Positions 43,301-54,667 are shown, counted from the stretch's first letter. The stretch: DNA of 64,000 nucleotides from Linum tenue (GCA_946122785.1 CAMGYJ010000008.1:60742877-60806876); one strand, 5' to 3'. Notes: a model not told the origin generated them from the letters alone. Numbers and translations are program-made.

Positions 43301-45796
43301 ATGGGAGACGAGATCAAGGCATTGACTGATCAAATCCAAGCGTTACTTCAAGCACATACCACCAGCCAGAGGGAGATTCAAGCGGCGCTACAAGCTCAAA
43401 ATGCAAGAATGGAAGCTTGGGAAACACGGATGCAAGCACCACCAAACCCTAACCCTAATGTTGCTGCTGAAAGGGCTAGGAGGGAAGAAGAAGATCGTGG
43501 AGAGAGAAGGGTGGTACAACGACCCGTGTTCGAACATGCTAGGCGACATCGGCCAATGGGTGGACTACATGCAAGACGAGGCCAGCCTCGTGATGAAGAG
43601 GTCGAATATGAGGATGACGAGGGTTACCTTCGAGATGAAGATGATGATTTGAGGAATATTAAGGTCAACATACCATCGTTCAGAGGTTCTACTAATCCCG
43701 AGGCTTACCTAGATTGGGAACGAAAGATGGAATTGATCTTCGATTATAACAACTATTCTTAGAGGAAGAAAGTACAAGTGGCCGCACTCGAGTTTACGGA
43801 TTATGCCATTGTGTGGTGGGATCAAGTAAGCATGAGGAGGAGGAAGAATAGGCAGCCACCTATTGAGACATGGGCAGAGATGAGAACTGTAATGCGGGAT
43901 CGATTTGTGCCTAGTTCTCATCGTAGAGAGATGCATCAAGCCCTACAACTTCTGCGCCAAGGTACCAAGAGTGTAGAGGATTATTACCGCGAGATGGAGA
44001 TGCTAATGATTCGAGCGGATTTGGAGGAAGATCGTGATGCTACCATTGCACGATTCTTATATGGTCTTAATCGAGAAATTAGAAATGTGGTGGAACTTCA
44101 CCCCTATCCGGATCTATACGATTTGGTTGCAATAGCAGCCAAAGTGGAGAAACAACAACGTAGTAACGTTGGGAGGAGATTCACGCCACCACAAGCAGCA
44201 CCAAGGCCAGGAACGCCTTCAACTTCAAACCCTAGGCCAGCCATAACGAAGCTAGAAGCATCAACACAGGCAGCCAAGGTTGAAGCACCAAGAGACAAGC
44301 CCACAGGCTCTAGTGGAGGCATTCAATGCTTCAAATGTCATGGAAGAGGGCATATGGCCAACCAATGCCCTAATCGAAGAGCTCTAGTCCTACTAGAGAA
44401 TGGAGAATATGTCTCGGATTCCGAAGAAGAGGAGCGCGCGAAGGAGCCATCAGAATCTGAAGTTGACGAATCAATAGAAATGGAGCCCCCTCCTGGAAGT
44501 TTGCTTGTCACGAGAAGAATGCTAAGCGTGCAACCCAAAGAAGACCTCGAGCAAAGGGAGAACCTGTTTCACACGAGATGTGTAGTGGATGGGAAGCTGC
44601 TCGCCGTGGTGATTGATGGCGGAAGTTGCACTAACGCTATTAGTACCATAGCGGTTAGCAAACTGGGATTAAGCACAATCAATCATCCCAAACCCTACAA
44701 GCTTCAATGGCTCAACGAGGATGGTTCAATTAAAGTGGCAAGGCAAACTCTTCTTAAATTTGCCATTGGAGGATATAAGGACGAAGTTCTGTGCGACGTA
44801 GTACCTATGCAAGCTACACATGTCCTACTTGGAAGGCCATGGCAATTCGATCGAAGCGCACAACATGATGGAGTCTCCAACAAATATCGATTGATGCATA
44901 AAGGAAAGAAGGTCGTGTTGAAGCCCTTGTCTCCCAAGGAAGTCTATGAAGACCAATTACAATTACAACGAAACAGGGAGCAAGAGAAGGAAGCTAGTGT
45001 CGTGGGCCAGAAGAAAGGTGAAACTAGTGTCTTGGAGCCTAAGACATTGATGCTAGCACGTAGTGAAGATGTGAAGCCAACAATTAATGAGTCATCACCT
45101 ACTCAAGTTGATTTTGTCATGGGAGAAGCCGCACAACAACATCAAATTTCGTCCCAAGGCATAATCAACGCCACAAGTACTCCCACACCACCCAATTCTG
45201 CTCATGAGCATGGTCAAAACCCTCTTCAATGTAAGTCAATTCATATGCAAGATTATGGTGAGACTATTGACCACATTGATTTTTTTATTGGGGATGAAGT
45301 GACATACATAGAGGCTCATATTAGAGAAAGACGAAGACTCCAAGAGTTTGTGGATCATCTTAGCTTTCAAGGTGCATGGTCAAGGGGGAAAATAATCAAG
45401 TCACGGGTGAGAATTTATATGTCGCAGCAAGATTTGAGGTCAAATCTTTTTCAAGAGGGAGGGAATGATGCGACCCCGCTCATCCCGCATGACGTCACTC
45501 GAGCTCAAACTAGATATCTAAATGGACCATGGTTCAAGAGACGATTTAAGAGGTTTAAAGAGAGCTTGAAAGCATTCAAGTTGGAAGAAAAGGTCTTTGA
45601 AAGCAAGGCCTACGAGTTTGTTGATGTGAAATCAATTGGCAGAATATATAATTCTCGTGGTCCAAAGATGAAGGTCCGAGTACGACGATACAAGGATCAA
45701 ATGGGGTCATTCTTGATGGACGTGGACTTGCTAGAAGGAAAGTCCATCACATTGTTTGATTTATGGACTAGAATGAAGAGAAGATGGGCTTGGTAG
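43301..45796 (+). pseudogene. E7 gag-protease with integrase-tail fusion, one in-frame TAG
   Basis: I start at the ATG of MGDEIKALTDQIQALL, the first Met with a coiled-coil start typical of this clade. Residues 1-150 are helical then acidic; PSFRGSTNPEAYLDWERKMEL begins the capsid domain, which continues past a TAG (43760-43762) with KVQVAALEFTDYAIVWWDQ and VEDYYREMEMLMIRADLEEDR, as in CRM-type chromoviruses. A single zinc knuckle CFKCHGRGHMANQC lies at about 44331-44372. The protease has IDGGSCTNAIS and THVLLGRPWQFD. RT, RNase H and integrase are missing; the frame then ends with DLRSNLFQEGGND...VTRAQ, the motif that closes chromovirus pol after integrase. The stop overlaps the 3' LTR. So one large in-frame deletion joined PR to the pol tail. 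Confidence 0.8.
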
Positions 45797-46449
45797 AAGG
45801 AAGGAAGATCTCCCATGGTGTGAACACAGGGTGTGAAAGGAATACAAGTGTGAAAGGAATATCAAGTGTGAACACAAGCCATGTGAGGGAGGATTGCATG
45901 GCTAGAATCTAGGGAGTTGTTGACCAAGTCATTTACTTGTCTTTTAAGGATTGTGTTTTCCTTTTACTTGTCTTTTAAGGATTGTGTTTTTTCCTTTTAC
46001 TTGTAGAATTTGTTTTTCATTTTAAGCTTTGGATTTGTGTTAGCTAGTCTATAAATAAGAGGCTGAGTTCCTCATTGTAACTCATTCAATTATCAATCAA
46101 CTTTCAAGTTACAAGTTCATACGAACTAGTTCTTTGTGCAAGCTTCTGTTGAGAGTGCTCCAGGAGTTTCACGTGTCTCTTATCAACTAGAGAACGCGTC
46201 TAGTTGTGGCGAGCTTCTACCCAATAGCGATTGGCCTTATTCACGAGTGGGTGATTGTTTGATTGGTTTCATATACCAATTGGCCTTTCACACGAGTTGG
46301 AATCTGTTTGATCGTGTTCCATCATTATCTTTTGTTCGAGTTCTTGTTCGTTGGAGAAAAGCTTCGAAAACCCATAAAAAGTAGGAAAGCTGCGTACTTT
46401 GGTTATATAATCCGAGTTCGAGGGTTCTCTTCGGATTTGGATCACATCA
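45792..46449 (+). repeat. E7 3' LTR
   Basis: 658 bp; preceded by purine-rich GAATGAAGAGAAGATGGGCT, a likely PPT that also encodes the last codons of the ORF. Confidence 0.85.
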
Positions 46450-46916
46450 TCTAGCAACCTAGTAATTGCAGTCGGTTCTCAATCAAACAATCATGCATCT
46501 CAATACCCCGTTCTCTACCTAACCATCGACTCTCCAAAAGAAAACTAATCAAAGAAGTGGAAACTATCCTAGTGACTCAAGTAGACTCCTAAGAGGAGAA
46601 TGGGAAGGGCAAAAACTGGTTGGGACGACCCGCCGGAACTTCACTGAAAAGTCCACGAAATGATGGCTGGAAAAGTCGTCGAAAAAATAATTTGCTCCGA
46701 TCGACCCCAAAATTTAATTGAATGGGCGCCAGATGAGGTATGAATTGGTAAGAAGTCGGATTTGGCAGGTCGGACGAAGGAAAGATGTGCGGCAGAGCGA
46801 CGAAAGACTCGAGTTCGACGTTCAGGTAGAGGAGAGAGGGGAGAGAAATGGACATCTTGTTCTTTGAGCCCTTTGAGCTGTCAACATGTATGGTCAATTT
46901 GAGGGTCCATAGGTAG
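46450..46916. repeat. 467-bp duplicated target segment, right copy
   Basis: Direct repeat of 42018-42484; continues into TATATCTCTCGACTCC, which is the natural continuation of the old minus-strand element. Confidence 0.85.
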
Positions 46917-47041
46917 TATATCTCTCGACTCCGTACAGGTCATGCACTACCTGCAAACCAGACAGCAAACATAACCCATGAAGGCAAACGGGTGGAAGAG
47001 AGAAAACGCAGAAAAGTAAATGCTAAAGTAACAGATTATGG
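46917..47041 (-). other. Gag leader of old minus-strand Athila-like element
   Basis: The minus-strand reading matches the E1 leader after the PBS (CTTCATGGGTT...TGCAGGTAGTGCAT), so this is the 5' end of an Athila-like internal region. The PBS and LTR end that should follow are deleted at about 47041. Confidence 0.6.
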
Positions 47042-47348
47042 CTCCAAGTATAAGAAAGGTCACCCTGGTATGTGTCCCCCTAGTCTGTAGTTAGTTCATA
47101 TTGTAATTTCTCAAGTTCATTTCAATTGACAGATATACTGCACAAAGTTCTTGACAAGTCGGGAATCTCGACTAAAGAATTCCAAAGCCTCTCCGTTTGA
47201 ATACCCGACAGGCGTCTAACCTCCATCGATGTAAGCTAATCAAGGCACTAACACACCAAACCTCCACTACTGGTTTCAATTCCAGTACAGAGCAGTGAAT
47301 CAATTCCTCGACTAAAGTAATCTATTCACTACTTCCAATTAAGGTTGC
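47042..47348 (-). repeat. Athila-like LTR part, minus strand (E8)
   Basis: The reverse complement matches the 3' half of the Athila-like LTRs, with CTGGAATTGAAACCAGTAG, AGTCGAGGAATTGATTCAC and GGGGGACACATACCAGGGTG. Cut at 47348 by the next LTR fragment; the LTR start is probably at 50091-50516. Confidence 0.6.
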
Positions 47349-48567
47349 TGATTCGGGCCTAATTGTACATGTTGTACATGTTTTGCTCCCGTTTTACTTA
47401 GGTGTTTGTGCCAAATTCACTCCTAAAAGGTTGGTTTTACGCTAGGTTCCTCATTTTTTAGTGTGTTTCGGGATTTAACAGGTGAAACCAGCCTCAGAGT
47501 TGAAAGTTGGGAGAAAAGGATCGAAAATCGAGAGAAGAGGTGAAAAAGGGCCAGTTCACGGCTATCCAAGGAAGTTCACAATCTTGCATAATCGTGAAGA
47601 AGAGCCTTTGACCGTGAATCGCGAGGCGTCCAGATCCAAAATAGAGGTTATTAATGCAAGGTGAGTTCACGGTCGCTAAGACCGTGAATGAAGGTTGTTG
47701 ACCGTGAACAGAAGAGATTGAAGCAGTGCGTTTTGGCGCACGCCTGTAGTTCCCCGACGCGTTTCGTGGTTCATGGCCGCGAATTCAGGCCGTGAACTAA
47801 GCTCGTCTCTGATTTAAATGATGAGCTGAAAGGGTGAGAGAGGTGAGAGACCACTTTGTGTGAAAAGCCTTCTTCAGATTTCTAGAGAGAGAAACACAAA
47901 CCAAGGAAGAAGAAGGCTAGGGTTTTGCTTCAAGGAGGATTTTGGGGAGATTTCCTCCAAGGAAAGCTCAACACAAGGGCCAAAGAGATTGGGAGCATCC
48001 TCCTAGATGGTTTCCTCTTCTTCATTTTGTGTTTTTCCCATTTCTAGCATGGAGTAAATCTCATTTCACTTGGGTGTTGTGAAGCCCTAACTCTACCATG
48101 TAGTTTTCTTTTATGTGAATTGAATGATTGTCATTGGGTATTGTTTAATTCAATGATTGAGGTATTTTCATGATTGATTGTGCATGCTTGTGCTTAGCAA
48201 CCTAAGGGTTGTGCATGCTTTGTGCTTAGCATCCTTAAGTTTGTGCATTTTGGTGCTTAGCAACCTAAGGATTGTGCATAGTTGTGTTTAGCACCCTTAG
48301 GTTTGTGCATGTTGGTGATAGCAATCTAATTAGCCACCTTAACCTAGCTTAGAGAGGAAAATCCCCCTTCCAAGGGAGACTCAATCGAGTTGGTTTTCCT
48401 TCAGCTTTTAAGCCACCTAACTAGGTTAATGATAATTGTCGTAAACATATTGATATTATGTGCTTAATGTGATTATTTCATGATATGTTTGAGATATATA
48501 ATGCTTGTTTTAAGGCCAACTAACTCTGGAATGGTTATAAGACCATTGCCTCCATGTGTTAATATTG
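47349..48567 (+). repeat. E9: Athila-like LTR fragment
   Basis: Starts TGATTCGGGCCTAATTGTACATG. A palindrome array at about 47535-47800 uses TTCACGG and CCGTGAA arms. CATGGAGTAAATCTCATTTCAC followed by GTGAAGCCCTAA (about 48050-48090) is the shared mid-LTR motif. A tandem repeat of about 36 bases (core TTGTGCATG...TGCTTAGCAACCTAAG) occurs four times at 48178-48325. The normal LTR end is absent; no flanking duplication found. Confidence 0.6.
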
Positions 48568-49856
48568 TGATATATTTAGGTAGTAAAGCAAGAAAATATG
48601 GTTGCACACGCAGTTTGCAGTAGCACAGGCAAATGAAAAGAGAAGCATAAAAAGAACTTTGGAGCGAACCGAATTAATTGGACCGAACTTGGATTCAGAG
48701 ATCCAATTCTTTTTCTTTCTTTTCCCGGGACTCGGAAAAGGAATTAATTCCCTTTGGGCCAAAAAAAGAAAGATAATGGACCAAGTCCATTGTCCAGGAG
48801 TGCCATCCGGAATTACCTGGACACAAAAGGAAGCTGGGCCGAGAATCAAAGGAAGGGGATTGGAGGGGCATTCTTTGGATTTACTTGGACTGGAATTAAA
48901 AGGCAGCAGGGGGATTGATTTTGGACCGGGGGAGGGCTTTGGTGATTTATATTTGGAACCGGCCAGTGGGATTAAAAAAAAAGAAAATGGGAAGCAACTG
49001 TAGCGGTTGGAGAACAGGGGAGCGCAGCGACAAGAGCAAAAAATCTCACCCATCGTGAGCTGCCAGGAGAGACGGAAACAACGAACATTGTTTGGGAATT
49101 TCTTGAGTATTTTGTTCCTTCCCTTTTTATTAGTTTCGTGATGATTAAGAACATGATTGTGTGTTTTATTTTCGTTATGAACTAAACCCCAATTTCTGGT
49201 GGGAAACACCATAGGATGTAGCTATTTCTAGAATTGATGGATTGATTCATATTTCTTTTCTTCCAATCTCTATTGCATGAAATTGTTTAATGCTTTGTCT
49301 TGACTGGCCACCAATACATTGATTCGTAGTTAATTAGGTTATTAGCGACAGTGAAACCCTAATAACTGAACTTATTTCATGTGACATAGTAACTTATCGA
49401 AGCGACAGTGGATTAAATAAGATACTATGCGGTCTTGATTGGGATATCGGTCTTCAGGCTAAATAATTAACTCAATGAGCTACGACAGTAGGATTTGATT
49501 TAATTGTTTAGTACGTAGTAATTCCCGACAGGGATAGCTAGCACAATAGAGATATCCCGGCTGTAGAGATATGGATTAAACTGATTAGCATATGTGAATT
49601 AATTTGGATAGGATAGGTAGTGAGTCCCGGTGTTTCTCCCAGAGCTTTCTCCGTTGATTTCTCCATACAGTTTTCATTTGCTTAAATTGTTTAGTTTATT
49701 TTGCTTTTAGAAATTAGTCACATTAAACTATTTTCACCTATACTTTGCTCCATAGAATTGATATAATATAAGGTTGTACCAGTCCCTGAGAGACGATACC
49801 CGGACTTCCGGTTTACTACGAGATAGGAATTTGGCATATACGCTTTTGCCCTATCA
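48568..49856 (+). repeat. Second LTR fragment, Tat/Ogre-like
   Basis: A possible unit with inverted ends TGATA and TATCA. The pattern GCGACAGTG...CCCGACAGGG and the end CCTGAGAGACGATACCCGGACTTCC are typical of Tat-lineage LTR ends. The piece 48581-49860 is bracketed by ATTTAGG (48574-48580 and 49861-49867), but no clean 5-bp duplication fits the TG...CA ends, so the boundaries are uncertain. Confidence 0.45.
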
Positions 49857-50090
49857 GTTTATTTAGGACAACCCTCAGTGTTGAATTAAGCAAATAGGTT
49901 AATCGGATTAAGTCAATTACCGATTGCCTAAACCGAGAGGGTCGAGTGGCACGGCCTTCAATGTTCACCTCAATTTAGCAATTGAGATTGTGGTCCCCAA
50001 CCATATATGCATCCCTCTGCGGTTCGCGATTACCTTGCCCAAAACAATCGTTCCAATTCACATATCATGATAGTAGTTAGGGGGAAGCGG
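49857..50090. other. Unassigned LTR-like sequence
   Basis: Non-coding. Phrases such as CCGAGAGGGTCGAG recall the 3' half of Athila-like LTRs, so it may be the remainder of E9. I cannot place it with confidence. Confidence 0.3.
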
Positions 50091-50516
50091 CACCCGAGTC
50101 GTGGAGTTGGCTGAAATCCACAGTCGTGGAAATGGCTTCCAGAGCAAGGATTTCCAAAACGGTGCATCTCAATTATTGGCTCTCGGGGGAAATCCACGGT
50201 TTCACCATATAAATCCCCGGTCGTGGATTTGGAGACACCATATCGGGAAATTTCCCTTCCCAGAATCCATTGTGCAAACATGAAATCCACGGTCGTAGAT
50301 TTCGGCTTCCAGGCCGTGGATTTGGCTGCTTTGTCCTCCGAGTCCCGCCTTCTCTCCAGTTGCGCCCAGACTTGCTTCTAAGCCTTCATTCACATACTAG
50401 GCCCTGAAACATCATCAATAAGCACTATCTAGCGTAAAATGGTCCACAAAGAAATCAAATGCCAAGCCAAATGATCAAGAAATTCCAAGGAAAAAAGTGT
50501 AAATACAGTTTTATCA
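50091..50516 (-). repeat. Start of an Athila-like LTR, minus strand (E8)
   Basis: Read on the minus strand it starts TGATAAAACTGTATTTACAC and contains TTTTACGCTAGATAG and GATGATGTTTCAGGGCCTAG, as in the first 150 bases of the other Athila-like LTRs. It carries a palindrome array with AATCCACGG and CCGTGGATT arms (50095-50335). It differs clearly from the LTR at 7517-8226, so they may not belong to the same element. Confidence 0.65.
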
Positions 50517-50884
50517 CTTTGCTTGCCTATTAACTAATGTATGACCTTTTCACTATTTTCAATTCTCGTTTGATGTTTAATATAAATTATTCGAATATCA
50601 TTTTTTCCGCTTTGTTTTATAAATAAATATCAAGTTGACATGATCTCATGGTAACCGATATCAAAATTCAACATTCACCTTATTGAAAATTAGTGGCTCC
50701 AATTTTCCATTCAACTCAAAAATATATTTTAGATAGGCTTGAATTACTCATTCAAAGCACCAATGACCAACCCACAAGGAACTAATGGGAATGAATGAAG
50801 TGTCTCCAGCCGCCCATTCTTTCCGTTAACTATTACACGAAGTGTAAGCAAAACCAATGTGTCGAGCTGACGAAGCTCAAGATA
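50517..50884. other. AT-rich non-coding segment
   Basis: I see no gene or element ends here. A stretch at about 50808-50853 (CCCATTCTTTCC...ATTACAC) recurs diverged at about 51695-51740, on the other side of the foldback element. Confidence 0.5.
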
Positions 50885-51681
50885 GGGTGAGTAATCTTAG
50901 GGTGAGTAACAATGAGTGACTAAATTTGGACCCTTCTTTTAAGTGACTGCAGATATACGGGTGGAGAATTAAAAGAATTTATTTTCCCTAGTTTTCTTAA
51001 TTGGATCATATCTTCTTCATTCTAACTCGGATTTCAATTTTTTTTTGCACAGATGGAACGAGTTCGTTGTGCTCTACAAAATGATATCCATTTTCAATAT
51101 TTTTTGAGAAAAAAAATTTGCATCCCTCTCGTTACCAACTCCATACCATATTGTATCTCCTTCGTTGTTTAGTCATTTTGAGAAATTTTTGCACAAAATG
51201 AACGATTTAATCATGATCATGATCTCGTTACCAACTCCATACCATACTATACCATCCTGGTATGAGGTGATATTTTTCATACCATATGGTAAGCTGTTAT
51301 TTAATACCATATGGTATTGACTGGTATTAAATAACAGCATATGGTATTGACTGGTATTTTTCATTCCATATGGTATGCTGTTATTTAATACCAGTCAATA
51401 CCATATGGTATAGTCAATACCATATGGTATAAACTAGTAATAACTGACAAATTTTTTTTGTTCCAAAAAATATCAAAGTTGATATCATTTTGAAGAGCAC
51501 AATTAATCTGATCTAACTGTGTAAAGAAAATTAAATTCCGAGTTAAAACGAGTGAGAAATCGTCTGTTAAAGATCAAGGGAAAGAAAATTAATAATTTTT
51601 TCAGGAGAGAGAAGAAGGCGTTGATGTGACAGATTCTTATTGGGTTATGCATGGAGTTACTCACCACAAGGTTACTCACTG
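50885..51681. mobile_element. Foldback MITE with palindromic centre
   Basis: Ends GGGTGAGTAATCTTAGGGTG and CACCACAAGGTTACTCAC are imperfect inverted repeats. Internal arms of about 250 bases also pair: the left arm ACTCGGATTTCAATTTTTTT and TTGTGCTCTACAAAATGATA matches the reverse complement of the right arm. The centre (51216-51435) is a cluster of the perfect palindrome ATACCATATGGTAT and halves. There is no coding. The exact ends and superfamily are uncertain. Confidence 0.6.
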
Positions 51682-51819
51682 GATCTGCTCTCAACCCATT
51701 CTTTCCATTAATTATTACACAAAGGGTAAGCTAAACCAACATCGGACCGACGTTGCCCTTTTGCCTCGAGAAATCGGACCTTGCTCTAATTAATGGTTAC
51801 ATAGCGTGGAACATTCCAA

Positions 51820-53351
51820 CAATTTAAGTGGCGAATTTGGCAGAAGCCGGATTCCCTCCTGGCTTTAATCTATAAAGGTCGATACTTTCAACAGGGCTCA
51901 GTATTGGATGCTAATCTAGGCTCCAATCCTTCGTGGGGTTGGAGGAGTATTCTGTTTGGGAGAGACCTCCTTCTCCAAGGGCTAAGATGGCAAGTGGGAG
52001 ATGGACAAGACATTGTGGCCTTCAAAGATAGGTGGGTTATTGCAGATAAACCCATCATCCCGGTGGTGCGCCTTTTGAATGTAACTAACTCCCCAAGAGT
52101 TTCCTTCTTTATTAGAGAAAATAGAGGAGAGTGGCACATCCCAAGGTTGCAGTTATGCTTTGATCCGATTACGGTAAAGCTTATTTGTAAAATACCACTC
52201 CCGAGATGCCAGCAAAGTGATTCGAAAGTTTGGCACTACACAAAGAATGGCTTGTATACAGTTAAAACGGGATACCATCTAGCTCTAGAGCTCTCCTTAG
52301 TTTCAAGCCGAAAACCACAGGTCCATATCATTGATTCGCCTGTTTGGAAGAAAACTTGGAATATGATAATTCCTCCGAAGCTGAAGTTCTTTATCTGGCA
52401 ATGCCTTAGAGTGATATTACCAACAGTAGTAGCTCTCAAGTCCAGAGGAGTAATTTGTCGAGCTCGCTGCCCAGTTTGCTGGAGGAGTCCGGAAAGTCTT
52501 GAACACCTGTTCTTCAAGTGCCCCTTGGCCACAAGATTGTGGTCGCTCATGGGTCTAAATGATTTCATCTCCTCGGCCCCAACTGTGAATTTCAGTCTCT
52601 GGTGGCGACATGTTATGCTTTCTGAGCACTCCCAAACCCACGTTCTCCTATACGTTTGTGTATTATGGAGGATCTGGAAGTCTAGAAATAAGGTGGTCTT
52701 TGAGCATGTCCAGCCTCATGCCCAGTCTCTCGCTCGTCAGTGTTTTTTCCAAGTTCGCGAACTGTCTTCCTCCCTTCCTTTGGTCCCTGCTCTGCCCCTA
52801 CCTTCCCGCTCCCGCCTCTCGGCTTGGTCCCCTCCTCCTGATGGTTTTTTGAAGATCAATTTCGATGCTGCTGTTCGTCCTTATGGGTGTTCGTCTGGCC
52901 TCGTGGTGCGTAGTTCTGATGGGCATGTGGCGCTGGCTTTGGGGGCCCTTCATCCCGGTATTGCTGACCCCTATCTCGCGGAGCTCCTAGCAGCTAGGGA
53001 CGCCATTGCCCTTGTAGTCTCCAAATTGCTGCCTCAGGTCATCATAGAAGGAGATTCAGAAGTGGTGATTCGTCAGCTTCGTCAAGGTGCTCTTTCGGAC
53101 TCCGTTGGAGGTCCGGTGCTTCGGGATTGCGCCATTCTCCTTTCTTCCGTCTCCGTTTCTCTAGAGTTTAGGGCAGTTCCTCGGACTGCTAACAGTGCTG
53201 CCCATAGAGTGGCGCAGAAAGCACTGTTACTCTCCCCTTTAGAGTTGTGTACCTTTGATTTTGTGGGTTGGCTTCACTAATGTATTGGGTTGGGCAGGGT
53301 TGGGGTAGATTGTATAGGTTTTCTCTTGTCATTTCTTGGAAAAAAAAAAAA
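51820..53351 (+). mobile_element. 5'-truncated L1-like LINE with poly(A) tail
   Basis: Only the 3' end of ORF2 is present, followed by a 60-base 3'UTR and a run of 12 A (53340-53351). 5' truncation and a poly(A) tail are the usual outcome of target-primed reverse transcription. I could not identify a clear flanking duplication. Confidence 0.75.
51825..53280 (+). pseudogene. LINE ORF2 C-terminal part: zf-RVT and RNase H
   Basis: The frame is open through 53280 with no stop; homologous sequence starts before the first ATG (51904). It begins with LDANLGSNPSWGWRSI, the usual post-RT region of plant LINEs, then the zinc-binding zf-RVT region with VWKKTWNMIIPPKLKFFIW, CRARCPVCWRSPESLEHLFFKC. The C-terminal RNase H domain has KINFDAAV, AELLAARDAI and IIEGDSEVVI, so the catalytic D-E-D are kept, and ends with NSAAHRVAQKA. 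The endonuclease and RT are missing, so it is not mobile, though this part is unusually intact. Confidence 0.85.
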
Positions 53352-53574
53352 TAATAAGTGGTATCGTATGTAACGTATAAAGGTAGATTTACCAATTCTA
53401 TAGATAAGAAAGATTAAGAAGTAATTGAGCTGGAAGGTTAATTTATGGAATTGTTATGCCGGCTTAAATGTTTAGCCATAAAATACTTAATTAGAAGCTT
53501 CTTAGATAGAGGAAATCGGGTGTTGCATAATTAAATCTGAGATCTTAGCTTAGAGTGCGTCCAGAAGGATTCAG
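53352..53574. other. Non-coding flank of the LINE
   Basis: AT-rich sequence without recognisable gene or repeat. Confidence 0.4.
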
Positions 53575-53890
53575 ATCTAAGTGTTGGGATTTAAAGGTTT
53601 TTATTTTCATTAGTTTTTTTTAATTGGTTCTTATCGTCTTCATTCTAATTTTGATTTCAAACATTTTTGTCTAGGTGTAACAAGTTCGTTGTGATCTACG
53701 AAATGAGATCATTTTCAATATATCTCAAAAAAAATTTCATACTACTCAGACGAAACGAGTTTATTATGGTCTATTGGAGTAGAAAAATGTTAGAAGCCTT
53801 TCGCGAATGATGATGTGGTGGTGATGTGGCATGTTATTCATAGTTATTGACCATAAAGTTACTAAGGGTATTCACTCCCAAGTTAAGTGT
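53575..53890. mobile_element. Fragment related to the foldback MITE
   Basis: TTCATTCTAATTTTGATTTC, AACAAGTTCGTTGTGATCTACG and GATCATTTTCAATATATCTC match the left arm of 50885-51681 with divergence. Ends are not clear. Confidence 0.45.
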
Positions 53891-54659
53891 CATATTGTCT
53901 AAGACAAGGGCGAAGCAAGAATTTCGTTTCCCGATGGTCAAAAATTAAAAATAAAACAATCATACATATTCTTCATTTTCGCAAATCAGATATGTGTAGT
54001 GTTAAAATCATATCGAAAAAATGTTTCGAATATTTTGTCTAAATGCACCACACAAATTCATTTTGTTGCTAAATTTTGTTTCTTTCATAGCTAAAAATGC
54101 ATGGTTACATTATTAAAAAAATGCACTATTACTAATTAAGTAGATATTGAAGAAATCGAAATAAGATAACTATTCGATGATACAATTAATACAATCTACA
54201 GAAAATGAGGTTTAAGTGAAAAAACCCTGCAATGATTATCAGAGCACAAGCGAGTGTGCTCTGTTTATTATTCTTTCATACTTTCTTTTTTTTCGAAATA
54301 GGTTCCGTAAGATCTTGCCAAGATAACATTTTTCTATACTAAAACCTTTAAAACGGTTTTTTAGTAAAATATAGATATGAAATGTGTTTAGTGGAAGCCA
54401 TTCATACTTCATTGACGAATCATTATGGTATTCTTGCTTTCACAAATAATGTCTTCAAGTACTTCCCAAATCTTTCAAGTGTTTTGAGTTATGGGTTGAG
54501 CATCATGATTTTCTGGTTATTTTGGAGAAGGTTGGGTCTCTATCAGCGTCTGGATGTCCTTGGTATGTCATACAATGCAAGGTGAAGCAGTAAAGAAAGC
54601 CTTGCACAATCTAAATAAATAGGCTTTTCATATCATAAGCTACTAGGTGAAGCAAAATA
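53891..54659. other. Non-coding AT-rich segment
   Basis: No coding, RNA gene or clear element ends seen. A short frame at 54382-54585 has no recognisable homology and is probably chance. Confidence 0.4.
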
Positions 54660-54667
54660 TACAATAA

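Larger units (their letters stand above)
42480..46449 (+). mobile_element. E7: CRM-like chromovirus derivative lacking RT and integrase
   Basis: Two 658-bp LTRs (42480-43137 and 45792-46449) with about three differences. PBS TGGTATCAGAGCCC (43140-43153) is for initiator tRNA-Met. One long gag-protease frame fills the interior; RT, RNase H and the integrase core are absent. Element length is 3970 bp. No 5-bp target duplication; instead 467 bp are duplicated. Confidence 0.85.

Noticed and set aside
7517..50516. 7517-8226 and 50091-50516 as the two LTRs of one intact minus-strand element
   Set aside because: Their sequences and palindrome arms differ strongly; they more likely come from two related elements.
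50808..51740. The about 45-base direct repeats around the foldback MITE as its target-site duplication
   Set aside because: Too long and too diverged for a MITE duplication, and separated from the inverted ends by unrelated bases.
54382..54585. 67-codon plus-strand frame
   Set aside because: No homology or context; chance frame in AT-rich DNA.
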